DNA of 64,000 bases from Ustilaginoidea virens. Lineage: Eukaryota; Ascomycota; Sordariomycetes; Hypocreales; Clavicipitaceae. Location of the stretch: assembly GCF_000687475.1 (NCBI RefSeq), contig NC_057319.1, positions 930,001-994,000 of the forward strand. Reading direction: 5' to 3'. The translations under genes were made by a program, and so were the position numbers. Positions 10,692-22,381 of this stretch are shown here, piece after piece. The notes beneath the pieces are model-generated. The model had not been told where the DNA came from. It saw only the letters and a list, made by a program, of their open reading frames with translations, and did no database searches. Position 1 is the first letter of the stretch. Each line of letters starts with the position of its first letter.

Positions 10692-12759
10692 CTTGCTGCC
10701 AGTCGTTCATGTACCGCTCGTGAGGAAGTACCGCAGACCAGCGCAGCACACTCCGTACACTCCATCCTTTTTCAACTCGGCCAAAGCACCCTGAACCCAG
10801 CCAGCCAGCCAGCCAGCCAGCTGCCAGCCTCGCCCAACGTGCGTGCGCCGATGGATGCCCGAAAGCTCCCTACCAATGGGGGGGGGGGAAAGGCCAACCA
10901 GCCCGCGGCGCTGCGACCACAGCTGAACTTGGGAAAAGACGAGAGGCGTGGCTGTCAAGCGAGCAGTCGACCGGGACGCAAGAGCAGCAGGGGCGGATAA
11001 TTCAGCCGCATGTCGTGCGACACGTCCGCTGCGCCGCGTCACTGATTGCCCGCGGCGAAACTCTGCTCCGTGCACACGGGTGCGGAGGATGGATAGCTGA
11101 TGCTGGTACTCCGTAGTGTCAAGTGCCTCATGGGAGTTGGTGTGCTTTCGCCCAGTTGCTGCCACGCAGCTGGCCTGGATGGCGAGGCAGCGGCTCGAGG
11201 CAAAGGGACGCAAAGAGCGCGCCTGGACGTCCGCAACGGGGGTGGCAGCCTTGCACGGCTCGTCCTGAGCGACCAAAGTCCATCCGTTTGCCTCGCTGTA
11301 TGGGTGCACGAGCGTGTGTTTGTGTGTGTGAGTGTAGTGTGAGCGTAGTGTGAGAGTGTGCATGTATGTATATATGCATGAGTATGAGCGCGAGTATGTG
11401 AAGGAGTATGTGCTTTTTTTGTATTTGCTGCCTCGTCATCTGCCGTTTCTGCTCCGCCAGCTTCCGCCACCGCTCGTTCGTTCACAGGCATCAAAAAGGC
11501 CATGGGTTTCTTCTCCGTCGCCTGCCTCGTCCTTCGCTTTCCCAGTGCTCACCAAACGTATCCCTTCTCCGTCTTTCCACCCTCAAGTCAACGTTTACGC
11601 GCATACCTGACGTTCGGTTCCGCTGCCTGCTGCTGCCACCGGCATACATGATCAAAAATCCCGCACGCAAAACACCAACAGTCAGCATGTACGTGGAGGC
11701 ATTTTTTTTTTAGTCATATCGCTTCTACAAAAACCCTCATGCCGAATAGAGACACAGATGGTCGAGTATCTTCATTTGCCACCAGGACATCTTGCGCCGC
11801 CTTTGCCCAGCTCTCCACAACAGCCCACTCACAGCCTCGCGGGGGTATATCCATCGCAGGTGCATCAAGTCTTGTCGTCGTCAACAAAGCCACAATCAGA
11901 GTGTCCGTTGTCCGTTGGGTCGTTTTCCATAGTACGTAGGGTAGTTGCGTGACCCAGAAAGAAAGTGTTTTGAAAAAGAAAAAAAGCCCATCGTCATCGA
12001 AGTCCAGAGAGCCAGCGGGACTTTGTCCTTGGCGAGGGGGCGGCCCTCGAGAAAAATCGACCTGCTGGCGAAAAGTGGTGTTCCGCGTGGGGGAAGGAGA
12101 GATAAAAACATCGGAAAACGACGGCGTGCGTCTCGCTTTCTCGAGTTCATTGATCCCTGGAAATCGTATCAACCCAGCTTATGAAGAGAATAGCAGGCCA
12201 AATCGTAGCAAGAAAACAAGCTTCACAAGTCCTCGTCGCTGTAAAACGTGTCATGTTGATTCGGATCATCACGGTTGTCGCTGAATCAAATCCAACCACG
12301 GGAATTCGGGAAATTTAGAAAAAAGAATTGGGCGGAGGGGAGAAAGGAAAGAAATATAGTCCAGCGGCCAAACCCAAGGCATGGCCACAAACCGACGCCA
12401 ACACCCGGAGTTTTGGACAAAGCAAAAGAACGAAACTGAGAAATCGGTTCTGGAAAGAAGGGAGGAAATTTCGGTCGAATCAGAGTTGAGTAAGCCCCAA
12501 AGTATAAGGAACATTGACAAGAGGGAATTTCAAAGTTGGCAGGCAAGAACATTTGTCGTCCCAGGGGAAAGTAGGTGTGCGCTCCGAAAAAAGAATAGGA
12601 ACAATCTTCAGACGGCACCGCCCCCCATCTCCCACATGACAAGTTTAGGGGTCTGCCCTCTTCGCAACTTGCTCAAGCTTCAACCAAGCCAATGACCGAA
12701 GCCTGGGGGAGACGGGGTTAAGGGGGGCAGGGCAGACAGATGTTTCGCGATGATTGATT
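10692..12759. other. Intergenic region between calpain and GIS2 genes
   Basis: About 2.1 kb without a supported gene. Seen: a CAGC-CAGC array near 10796-10822, a G9 tract at 10870, an exact TACTCCGTA at 11107-11115, GT-rich sequence at 11310-11400 and T/A tracts near 11410 and 11702. The right part is probably 3' UTR of the zinc-knuckle gene. Confidence 0.55.
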
Positions 12760-13599
12760 TTATGCCACCGGGGCGATGGGAGCCACAGGAGCGGCAGCAG
12801 TGGGAACACTGCCAATATCGACCTTGGGGGCCATCTCGCCGTTGGCATTCTTCTGAGGGCAGTCGCGGGAGATGTGACCAGCCTCGCCGCACTGGTAGCA
12901 GCTCTTGCCGGCAGTGTTGAGAGGACCGCCGTTGGGGGCCGTGCAGTCGCGAGAAATGTGACCAAGCTTGCCGCAGGCATAGCACTTCATGGCCTGAGCC
13001 TGGCAATCACGAGCGTAGTGATTGGGACCACCGCACTTGTAGCAAGTGGCAGGGCGAGGTCCGCCTGCGAACCCGCCGCGTCCGGCGAATCCGCCGGCGA
13101 ATCCGCCGCGGCCCATTGGAGCGCCGCGGCCCATGGGGCCAACGGGGTTGGGGCAAGCGCGCTGTGACATGGCCGCGTTAGCTACGGATCGATCTGGGGG
13201 CGTGTGGCGGGGGGCATTTCGCGAATTGCCTTACAGCAAGATGACCAGGCTGGCCACAGTTGTAGCAGCGGCCGCTGGTGGGGTTGCTGCTCAGGCGAAG
13301 AGTAGGACAGTCGGCCTGGACGTGGCCGAGGCCCTGGCAGTGATAGCACTGCTTAGCCTCGGTGGTGCGAGGAAGAGGGCAGCCATTGGATTCGTGGCCG
13401 GGCTGCTTGCCTAGCGCAGAGCAAAGTATTGTCAGCATCGCAATGAGCAACAAGGCCTGGGGTTGTCGGAGGAATCTAGGCTTGCGGATAGGCCACCCAT
13501 CGTACAGTTGTAGCAAAGCCGCTCAGTAGAGGAGCAGACCTCGGCGTAGTGGCCAACGTTGCCACATTTGTAGCAAGCTCGACGGGAAAGAGAAGACAT
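12760..13599 (-). CDS. gis2: Seven-zinc-knuckle nucleic-acid-binding protein (Gis2/Byr3/CNBP family)
   Basis: Three exons, 13599-13506, 13410-13235 and 13161-12760, encode 223 residues. Each intron falls inside or beside a zinc knuckle, and the joins rebuild perfect CX2CX4HX4C motifs: CYNC|KQPGHESNGC and CYNCGQPGHLA|RAC. Seven CCHC knuckles result, the number found in yeast Gis2: four before and three after a Gly/Arg/Met-rich linker (GRGGFAGGFAGRGG) that resembles an RGG box. Family knowledge: these cytoplasmic proteins bind mRNA and ribosomes, promote translation of selected transcripts and enter stress granules. The C-terminus is Ala/Pro-rich. Assignment is secure; target RNAs are unknown. 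Confidence 0.93.
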
Positions 13600-15477
13600 T
13601 GTGAGTTGAACGGTTCGAAAGGGTTCTAAAACAAGGTTCAAGACGTTAGTCGAATACTTTCCGCGTCACGATATCTCATGGTTCCTTGGTGGTCGATTGA
13701 GATGTTGTCGATGCGCTCGCTGCCGTTGCCCCTTGTTGCACGCCAGCCCGGATCCTGGGAATTCTCGTGACAAAAGTGCGTGGCCGATAGACTTTGCTAG
13801 TTTCCGGCCCCGAACGCGACTTTATCGCGTGGGGGGGTAAATGGCGAGACCATGTCTGGCGATGTTTGACATGGATGGTGGTGCTTTTGTAGGGTGGCCG
13901 GCCGAGTCGCGAGCTTTGAACCCCCTTCCAGTGCAGGATCACATGACGGAATCCTCAAGCCGGAATAGTCGCATCAAGAGGACGCCACTATGCGGGGGCA
14001 AAGGTTGGTACGACAGATGGCAGACGGAGCGTGATTGATTCACCACCAAGCATGAAGCCAAGCACGAAGCCAAGCAGCCAAGCATGAAGCCATCCGGCAG
14101 GATCGCAGGCCCGCAGGCGATGCTGTTTCCGACTCCAGGATGGGCAATGCAGGTCGGCAGCCGGCTCCGCCTTGTCACGCGAAAGAACATGTTTCGAAAC
14201 GACGCTCCGGTAGGCAGAGAAGATTGCTGTCGTGACCGAAACCAACGCTGAGTCGAGCAAACTAGGGCGGCGCAGATGGTCGGAATTGCCCAACGTCTCG
14301 ACAAAGATTCGTCCAAGAAAAACGCCAGAAGATGGGAGCGCTGGACGCGAGAATCTTATTCCCCATCTCGACATTGGCGGCATGCGACGAGCCCAAAGGA
14401 AGGTTGTTTCGGCGTCGGCGTAGCGATCCCCTGCGCCAAAGGCACCGCATACGCGACAAGATATAGAAGGGTTCGCGTCGTTTCCTGGAAGGGGTCCTGT
14501 TTCATACTTTCCATCGAAAGCAGATGGCGCAAGACGGTCGAGAATGGCGGGGCGGCGCAGGCTGGCGCAAAGTTGCAACGTGCATCGCGGAAAACCATGA
14601 TGTTATATTTCTTTGCCCACACCACGAGCCGAGGGAGCCAACGTGGGCCCCCCGCCTCTTCCTCCCCCTCTGCAAAGAAAAATCGGGGGGGGGGGGGGGG
14701 AGAAACGGAAAAGGAAAAGGAAAAGGAACGGAAAAGGGGAAGGGGGCGGGACAAACCTTGGAAAGGAAATTAAAAATAACAAAGGAGCGCGTTGGAAGTG
14801 ACAAGAAAGGCGAGAAAAAGGTAAGATAAGATGAACTATTTCGACTTCCAAAACGAGGCCACGACAACGTCGACAACCACCTACAAATCCGGTCCTGTAG
14901 AAAGAGGAGGGTTGAAGGGGTCGAAGGAAAAAATTTTTGCGTTTTGGACAGCGAGTTGACAATTTCAAAGGCGGGGGGGGGGCGAAGGGGGGCGGCGCCA
15001 GTGTGGCGTCGCGCGAAAAGCCTAGCGACCGGACTGGTGACAGCACGGTACCTAAGGTCAACGGCACCTTACGACTTGGAGGTAGAAGTCAACTGGTAGG
15101 TATTGACATGTATGTACCTGGTCATAGTTCGTCAGGGCTGCCCCAAGGAAGCACACCTTTGGAGTTACATAGCAGTGCTTGACCTCTTGGTGCCGCCTGG
15201 GCTCTGCAATGACTGAGCAGTGAGAAGTTTGCCCGTGTGCTCACCCACCGCCTCCTTGAGCAGGACGGCGTGTCGGATGGTGCATGTTCCCTGGTCGATC
15301 GCGCCTGCCCCAGCTGTGCGTACGTTGCAAGAATGCCCCTGCCCTGCCCTGCCCTGCTCTGCCCTGCCCCAGCCTGCTTTCGAGCTTGTAGTCCCTTTGC
15401 AGCGCTACGGGGCTGTCAGTTTGGTTTCAGGGATTCTGGCCAGTCAAAAAAGATAAACACTCGAAGAAGAAGCAGAA

Positions 15478-15535
15478 AAGAGAAGAAAAGAGAAGAAAAG
15501 AAAAGAAAAGAAAAGAAAAGAAAAGAAGGAAAGAC
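15478..15535. repeat. (AAAAG)n purine microsatellite
   Basis: Imperfect AGAAGAAA units pass into uniform AAAAG pentamers. One strand is purely purine over almost 60 bp. Confidence 0.8.
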
Positions 15536-15739
15536 TTAATTGATAGGTGTCTGCTGTTTCTGAACGATCCCGTGCTCGTTATTGAAGCAATTCGTCACGG
15601 AATGCACTATACTTGTTCAAGAGGCAAGCAAGAGCCCCCGCTTGCTCCTGCTCTGTACGTAACCAGCGGGGCAATCTCGGATGGGGCGCGAATTGGGAGA
15701 GGAGACTGGGAGGCGTCAACCAGTCTGGCACGTTCCGCA

Positions 15740-15816
15740 CCACTCCGTTACCACTCCGTTACCACTCCGTTACCACTCCGTACCGCTCCGTACCGCATCG
15801 CATCGCATCGCATCGC
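15740..15816. repeat. 11-bp tandem array (CCACTCCGTTA) passing into GCATC pentamers
   Basis: Three exact 11-bp copies at 15740-15750, 15751-15761 and 15762-15772 are followed by shortened copies ending CTCCGTA, then four GCATC pentamers. The core CTCCGTA is shared with the dispersed TACTCCGTA element reported in the findings. Confidence 0.85.
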
Positions 15817-17339
15817 AGGAATGCAGCTCAAACCCCCGCGCGGTGAGAGATGCACGAGCCACGACGGCTTCAACCCGCTCTTCCCGCATTCCACCCATCA
15901 CCGGCGGCAGAGTCGCGAGGGACAACAACGGCGAGAAGCCTCGGCGCTCCATCCCTTGGCCCTGTGCGCCGGACTTGATGGCTTCAGAGGGTCGCAGGTT
16001 CTATTGGCCTCTTGATCCGCACGTATCAAGTTCGGCCGGCCATACCGAGTACTTCCCGTACTTCCCTACGTTGACGAAGCAGCTTGGCAATGGTCGACAA
16101 CCACGGGTACTCCCAGCCTGGATGTGGATGTGTCGGAAGCCATTCTTCAGGCGGCATTCCGCGTTCCTGTCTAGCTTCCTGAGGTACGCATGCTCAAAAG
16201 GGCGAGTAACTGCATTTGGGCACGAAGATTGATAGTTCACCCCTACGGCTTGCGTATCTCGCACGTATTGCTGTGTTCCTGCTGCGTTGCCAGTTGCTAC
16301 CAGACAAGTCTGAGCAAGAGTATGCAGCGCAGGCAACGCACCAAGCCGACGATGCATGCAAAGCAGCCTGCAGAATGGCGCAACATTTACTCCGGGGCAG
16401 GGCGTTCAATTCGACATCCGCCAGACATCGCCAGACATTACCTGTTTTACCATGCCAATCTGCCAGCATCAACTATACCTGACCTGTTTCTTTCTTCTTC
16501 TCTTTCCCGTTCGTGAAGATATTGGCCTTAAGCAGCGGTTCACAACTGTTCAAGTGAAATTTCATCGACAAGATGGATTCGACCTTGTCGACAATTAACA
16601 CAAGTCATATACTCCACCCCACTAAACGTCAAGGATCTGCCTCTCGTGTCAAGGACACTGACCATTAGGCGTTATCCTAAAACTCGGATGAATTGATCGC
16701 GACCAATTCCCAATCCTCATAGTTCGCTGGGTCCGCAGGGATGTTGGTTTCTCCTAGGACCTAGGTCGATGTTGCTGGTGTTATTGTTGGCTACATGCCT
16801 CTCATTAATGACGCCGTAGATACCAAAGTCATACTGTGCGGCTAGTCGCAGCGACACACTGCGTCATGCATCATCAGCACCAGACAGGATTAGGTACCTA
16901 CCAACCTATGTACTTTATCTACCTTAGGTGTCTTTCAGCTGCTTTAATTGTACTTGCTAAAACCAAGTAACTCCAATAGTAGCGATTAATCGCTAGCTAC
17001 CCTTAAAATCCTTCTTATCAACTTGATATTCTTCACAGCCAGTTTCATGGAGGAAATCCGCAGTAAAACTGCCCAGGAACCTGTAGTGGAACAGGCACCT
17101 ATTGCTGGTATATTGTATCTCACTACAGGGTAATCGTGATGCCCCCGTCATCGCGCCCCACCTCCCAGTGACAGCTTCCTGCCTTGTTGCTGTGCCTCTG
17201 AAGAGACCGCTGGTAGCGGCAAATCTGAACTTGCAGCAAACACAAACCGAAACCTACTGCGAATTCTCACTTTGTCCCTAGTGCTTGGCCCTTTTGGTTT
17301 GTTTCAGAGGTCAGGGCCTTGATTGCCCATAATCCTGTC

Positions 17340-19926
17340 ATGTCGTGTCCTCATCTGGAGTCCTTCAGTCAGTTTCTACCCCTCCCTTGCCTTCACTCTG
17401 TAGCCAGGCTTCCTTCCTGCCTTGGTTTGCTTGTCCGCGAACTGATTCCGTGTGGACACTATTTAGGACTCACCCCTCCGACGCCCTTGCAGTCTGTCTA
17501 TCGAGAAGACTGCACACAGTGCTTTGACTCTATAGTACGACATTGGTTGCTCATGATACGTACCCTTCGTACCACTAATCCACAACATGCAGGACGATGC
17601 CACCGGCCTCGATGTATGCCTCCTGTGTTTCAACGGTGGCTGTGCCGGCACTCGCCTGCATTCCAACCTTCACGGTTCCCTTATGAGCCATCCTCTAGTT
17701 CTAAATATCCGTCGGACTCGGAAGGCAGTCGTTCGAGACGAGCCGCCCGCAAAGATGTCTAAGCTAGCCATTGCTGCTGAAACCGAGGAGGATCGATACG
17801 ACATGGCGCTCGCAGCAAGATGTCTCGACTGCAATATAAACCTGGATATTACAAACTCAAAGCTAACCCCAGTTGTAGATGGCATCATGAAGGCAAACAC
17901 CTTTTCTCGAAAGGAAGAGGTAAAGGCCTGGGAGCAGGAGCTTACCAGCTGTGAACACATATTGCTTCTGCAACAGCATGAGTCCCGCGAAATTGAGCAA
18001 GGCCAACTTGGGCATTGTTCGATGTGCGATTTGCGGGAGAATCTCTGGCTGTGCTTAGAGTGTGGTAACCTGGGCTGTGGTCGCAAACAGCTGGGGGGCG
18101 TTGATGGAAACTCGCATGCTCTAGCTCATTCCAAGCAAATCGGTCACGGCGTGGCGGTCAAGCTAGGATCCATCACCCCTGAAGGCACAGCCGACATCTA
18201 CTGCTACAAATGTGACGAAGAACGGATCGACGAAAATCTGGGCGAGCATCTCGCGCATTGGGGCATTATGCTGGCCGAGCGGCAAAAGACGGAGAAGAGT
18301 CTCACCGAGATGCAAATCGAACAAAATCTGAAGTGGGACTTCAGTATGACCACTGAAGATGGCAAAGAGCTTAAGCCATTGTTTGGACCAGGCCTTACGG
18401 GTTTGAGGAACTTGGGAAACAGCTGCTACCTCGCCAGCATCTTGCAGTGTCTCTTCGACCTGGTTGCATTCCGTGACCGCTACTTTCGGCCAAACGATGA
18501 CCTGCCGGTGGTGGAGGAACCGGCGGCAGATTTGGAAACTCAACTGCGGAAGATGGCCGACGGACTTTGGTCTGGTCGCTATTCAAAGCCCGATGTTGAT
18601 CTGTCAACGGACTCGGACGTTCGCCACCAAAAAGGTTTGGCGCCTGCCATGCTGAAACATTTGATTGGCCGAGGTCATAACGAGTTCTCTACTATGCGGC
18701 AACAAGACGCATTTGAGCTGCTGCAACATCTTTTCAAACTAATCACAAGATCGCTTCACCCAGGCGACCTGAAGGACCCGACCTCACAGTTCAGATTTGT
18801 CTTGGAACAGAAACTTCAGTGCCTGAGCTGCAATAAGGTCAAGTACAGTTTCAGCGAGCAGGATAACCTCTTCATCGACGTTCCTTTAGAGAAGCTCCCA
18901 GCAGAGGATGGTTCCGAGACCCCTGGAGTTGGATACAGACCTGTTTCATTGAAGGAGTGTCTCGACATCATCACGGCACCTGAGAAAGTCGAACTGACAT
19001 GTTCATCTTGCGGCGGCAAGGATGGCTTCTCCAAGCAGTCCCTGTTCAAGACCTTTCCAGAAGCCCTAGCTGTCAATGCCCGCAAGATGACCATGGTCAA
19101 CTGGGTTCCCATCAAAGTCGATGTACCAGTCATAATCCCTGACGAGCCGTTCCTGTTGGACGATTACCTGTCGAAAGGCTTACAGCCATTTGAAGAGCAA
19201 CTGCCCGAAGAGCCAGAACCGCAAACGGCAGCATTTGTACCTGATGCTACCGCCCTAGCAATGCTTGAGGGCATGGGCTTCCCTCTCAACCGCTGCGAAA
19301 AGGCACTGCACGCTACTGGGAACTCTGATGCAAACGCCGCCATGGAATGGCTCTTTGCTCATTTAGAAGACCCTGATATTGATGCTCCTTTGGATCTGGC
19401 AGGCGAGGGCAAAGGCGCTGCTGGCAACACAGCTGACCCAGAGAAGATCGAATTGCTGGGGGCCATGGGCTTTGGCGCTCCACAGGCGAAAAAGGCACTC
19501 AAGGAGACGAGTGGTGACGTCGAACGAGCGGTAGAATGGCTCTTCAGCCACCCAGATGACCAGGGCTTGCTCGAGGATGAGGCTGACGGCACTCATGTCA
19601 GACCTGCCACGCCCAAAGAATTCGCAGGCAGCGCAGCTCTCCCTGCCAAGTTCCAACTGCAGTCCATCGTGTGCCACAAGGGAACAAGTATTCACGCCGG
19701 GTAAGCTTATGCATTATGTATTTTTTTTTCTCGAAAAAAATAAAAGACCCTTTCGCTCAGATGGTCCTAACCGAATCACAGACATTACGTAGCATTTATC
19801 CGCAAGCAGTTGGGTAGCGAAGCCACTCCGAGTTGGGTCTTGTTCAACGATGAAAAGGTTGTTGAAGCAACAGACGTGGACGAAATGCGCAAATTTGCAT
19901 ATGTCTACTTTTTCAACAGAGTGTAA
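17340..19926 (+). CDS. UBP14: Ubiquitin C-terminal hydrolase Ubp14 (USP5/isopeptidase T)
   Basis: Four exons, 17340-17399, 17493-17534, 17593-19700 and 19782-19926, encode 784 residues. It starts MSCPHLES; exon 2 is only 42 nt (SVYREDCTQCFDSI). The exon 1 donor (GTAGCC) is the least certain boundary. Domains: N-terminal zinc-finger variant, UBP-type zinc finger (CSMCDLRENLWLCLECG, about 174-240), and a USP catalytic domain with Cys about 312 in GNSCYLASILQC. That domain is interrupted by two UBA domains, about 583-625 and 649-690. The His box IHAGHYVAFI (His about 738) is rebuilt by the last splice. Family knowledge: it disassembles unanchored polyubiquitin chains, binding their free C-terminus with the ZnF-UBP, and so keeps free ubiquitin available to the proteasome. 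Cys-box Ser replaces the usual Thr (GNSCY for GNTCY). Confidence 0.95.
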
Positions 19927-20348
19927 AAAGCTACGAGACGCTTAGTCGGAGCACTGCAGCGTCAAAGGGGGCGTTGTGGATGAATGATTTTACGGTGAGC
20001 AGGGCAACTTGGCATGAGAAGCGGCGGAAGTGGGAGTGCTTATGGATGCATGGTTCAAACAAAAAGGGCAGCATTGGGCGACCTGTCGCGCTCAGGAGTG
20101 AGCAGTGGAATGCGAAATGAGAAGAGACACGAGACAAGCGTGAACCCTCAAAACAGCAGCCACGGCGTGACATGGCATCATGCGACGACGCATCGTTTGA
20201 GAAACTGGGTTATGGCAAATCACATCCAACTCATATCGACTGCATAACGTGCCTGATCCTAGAACGAGCAAAATGTGACAGTAGCCGTTTCACAAAGGGG
20301 TGGCCTACAAAGCTCTACACCAAGTGCGTCTTTCACAAATCAAAATCC
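19927..20348. other. Convergent 3' region of UBP14 and MAD2
   Basis: Tail-to-tail spacer of 422 bp. Nothing coding is supported and no clear terminator motif stands out. Confidence 0.6.
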
Positions 20349-21459
20349 CTAATCGCCAAGTCTGTAGCTCACCAGTGTATCCACGCGATGATTCGCTGTA
20401 CTGAACCCCCTCAGCTGGACATGCTCGCCATTCGCAATCTCCTTTGCGTCCGAGTCGCCCCATTCCACAGGCACGTCGCTGTCGGCATCAGCGTACACCA
20501 GGACGTTGAATGTACAATCTCCGTTTAACTGAGGTAGGAAAGTGACAGAGGCGGTGATTTGCCTGAAAATAGCCGCGATTTCAGCCTGGATCTCGGCCTC
20601 TGTTTTTTCCGAATCGGCAGCCGACTTTGCTCCCGGGGGGGCGTTTTCTTGGTCGGGTTGCGGCGTAGACTTCGACTTGGGTTTGGCCGGTTGCGAGAGT
20701 TGGACCTAAATCGCCAAGGGCATCAGAGAATGGCGCAACCGGGACGGGGTACCAAAAAAGAAACAAAGGTAAAAAAAAAAAAAAAAAAAACAGAGGGTCC
20801 GGCGAAGAACGCACGTCAAACTGCCATCGCTCAACGTGTTCGCCTGTGTCCTTGTCTGTAATCACGATGACGAGCTTGGATATTTTCCCGCCAACCATCC
20901 ATTTGTCGAGCTGGCTCATGATCTTCTTGATGTAGGCTTTGACCTGGTCGTCGGCAGAGACTGCAAGCTGCGTTAGCTGTCTGACGGGGGGAGGAGGCAC
21001 TGGCATCGGGGGTCCGGCATTCGCACCGAGCATGTTGAGCCCATATTTCTTGACTCTGCACCGCGAGCAAGTTAGCAGGAAGTCGCTGATTCGGAGCAGA
21101 GGCCACTGGAGACGCACGCGGTAAAATCTTCGGCTGGATACACGCCTCTTTGGAACCTGGAGCCTTGGTTAGAAACGTAGACGGCGGGTTGGGGGGAGGG
21201 GGGCGGAAAGGGCATATCGTGGGAGCTTGCTGGTCGTACAGGATGGTGTGAATGGAGTATTGGAACTGATGGTCGACGCCCCGAGAGCTCGATTAGCTTG
21301 GATGCGGCAAGCCGGTGCTTTCCTGGGCAGGCGGGTGATATGGCTGTGACGTACGAACTCGGCGACAAGCCTTGCGCTACCCTTGAGGGAGAGCTTGTGC
21401 ACCTTGGACTTGTCCCTATCTTTGTCCTTTTCTTTGGGCCGTTGCTCTCTCGAAGACAT
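20349..21459 (-). CDS. mad2: Spindle assembly checkpoint protein Mad2 (HORMA domain)
   Basis: Six exons, 21459-21355, 21265-21240, 21156-21118, 21055-21027, 20960-20815 and 20705-20349, encode 233 residues. Exons 2-4 are only 26, 39 and 29 nt. Joined, they read YSIHTILFQRGVYPAEDFTA then VKKYGLNMLVSADDQVKAY, the classic HORMA sequence. The tail VEWGDSDAKEIANGEHVQLR and NHRVDTLVSYRLGD is the Mad2 safety-belt end. Family knowledge: Mad2 switches between open and closed forms at unattached kinetochores, binds Cdc20 and delays anaphase. An insert rich in Lys, Pro and Ser (KPKSKSTPQPDQENAPPGAK) lengthens it beyond the ~200-residue animal protein. Intron 5 (20814-20706) carries a 20-nt T tract on the coding strand. 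Confidence 0.95.
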
Positions 21460-22381
21460 TGCTCGTCCTGGCGCCCGTCGTTGTGGCGGGACGTTGCGCG
21501 GGAGACGTTGGACGGTTGTCGCTCGCAGGGCTGGTTGAAGATTGTGTTTCTCTCTGCGCTGGGCGACCGAGTGAGCGAGCGTTGTGAGAGCTGCAACTCC
21601 AGCGCTGCTGCGGTCCGAGAGTGCGTACTTGCTGGCCTGACGTTGAATTAACGTTGAAGAGCCAGTTGCTGGATATCAATCAGCCAAGGGTCAGTCCGAT
21701 TTCAGGTGTATGTGGGGGGAAAGGTGGGGGAAAGAAATGAGGGTTGCATTATGCCAAGGGCCATCCTGATAGGTCGAGCTGGAACCGCCTCTCCCAGTAC
21801 CGAGATAAGATAATCCCAGCACCTGTGACTTTGAATCTTTCCATTCTGGATCTCGTCTTGGTTATATTGGATGCTTGTCGACGCACATGTGCGGACACAA
21901 AATACCCGAAAACGAACATGGAAAATCTCGAATTACCAATACTCCTGGATATGATCAAGCACACCAGACTTGCGCCACAGTACGTACATTCTGTCGGAAA
22001 AAAAAAAAGGGATAGCGCGTTGCTCGTTTCCCTGGCATGACTCTAGCCTTCAGGCATACAGCGAGCGAGATTCCATCGGTTATTAGTATGCATGGCCACG
22101 CAGCCATCTAGAAGGAAAGCTCGAGTCATTCAGTCGCAAACCATTCTCCGGCTTTTGAGAGCTTGTCACCAGCGTCAAATTATCACCAACCTCTCGAAGG
22201 TGGGCCTTCGAATCGGGCGGGCCAGCCGATTCACTCGTGGCCTTCTGCTGGTTTTTCAAAACAGCTGCAGCTCGCATGACTCGATTGGCGGAGTATACAA
22301 ATTCTTTGCAAGCTGCCTAGTGCTCCTCAAGTCCGACTCGGACGCGCTGTGTCGCCAAAACCTCCAAATCAACCACCAACC
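21460..22381. other. Intergenic region upstream of MAD2
   Basis: Promoter side of mad2 and 3' flank of the next minus-strand gene, about 920 bp. No gene is supported. An A-rich tract at 21,999-22,008 is the only low-complexity feature noted. Confidence 0.55.

Larger units (their letters stand above)
13600..17339. other. 3.7-kb divergent intergenic region between GIS2 and UBP14
   Basis: No convincing gene. Contents: AAGCATGAAGCC-type units at 14040-14095, a 16-nt G tract at 14685-14700 followed by purine-rich GGAAAA units, CCTGC units near 15340-15370, an (AAAAG)n array at 15478-15535 and an 11-bp array at 15740-15790. From about 16,580 to 17,150 the base composition turns AT-richer, with CCTAGG/GGTACC-type palindromic pieces. 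A short minus-strand frame at 16745-16677 ends like a protein C-terminus (NYEDWELVAINSSEF then stop) and may be a relic. Confidence 0.55.

Noticed and set aside
11714..12172. 152-codon minus-strand frame
   Set aside because: Includes translated homopolymer and no domain; more likely 3' flank of the zinc-knuckle gene.
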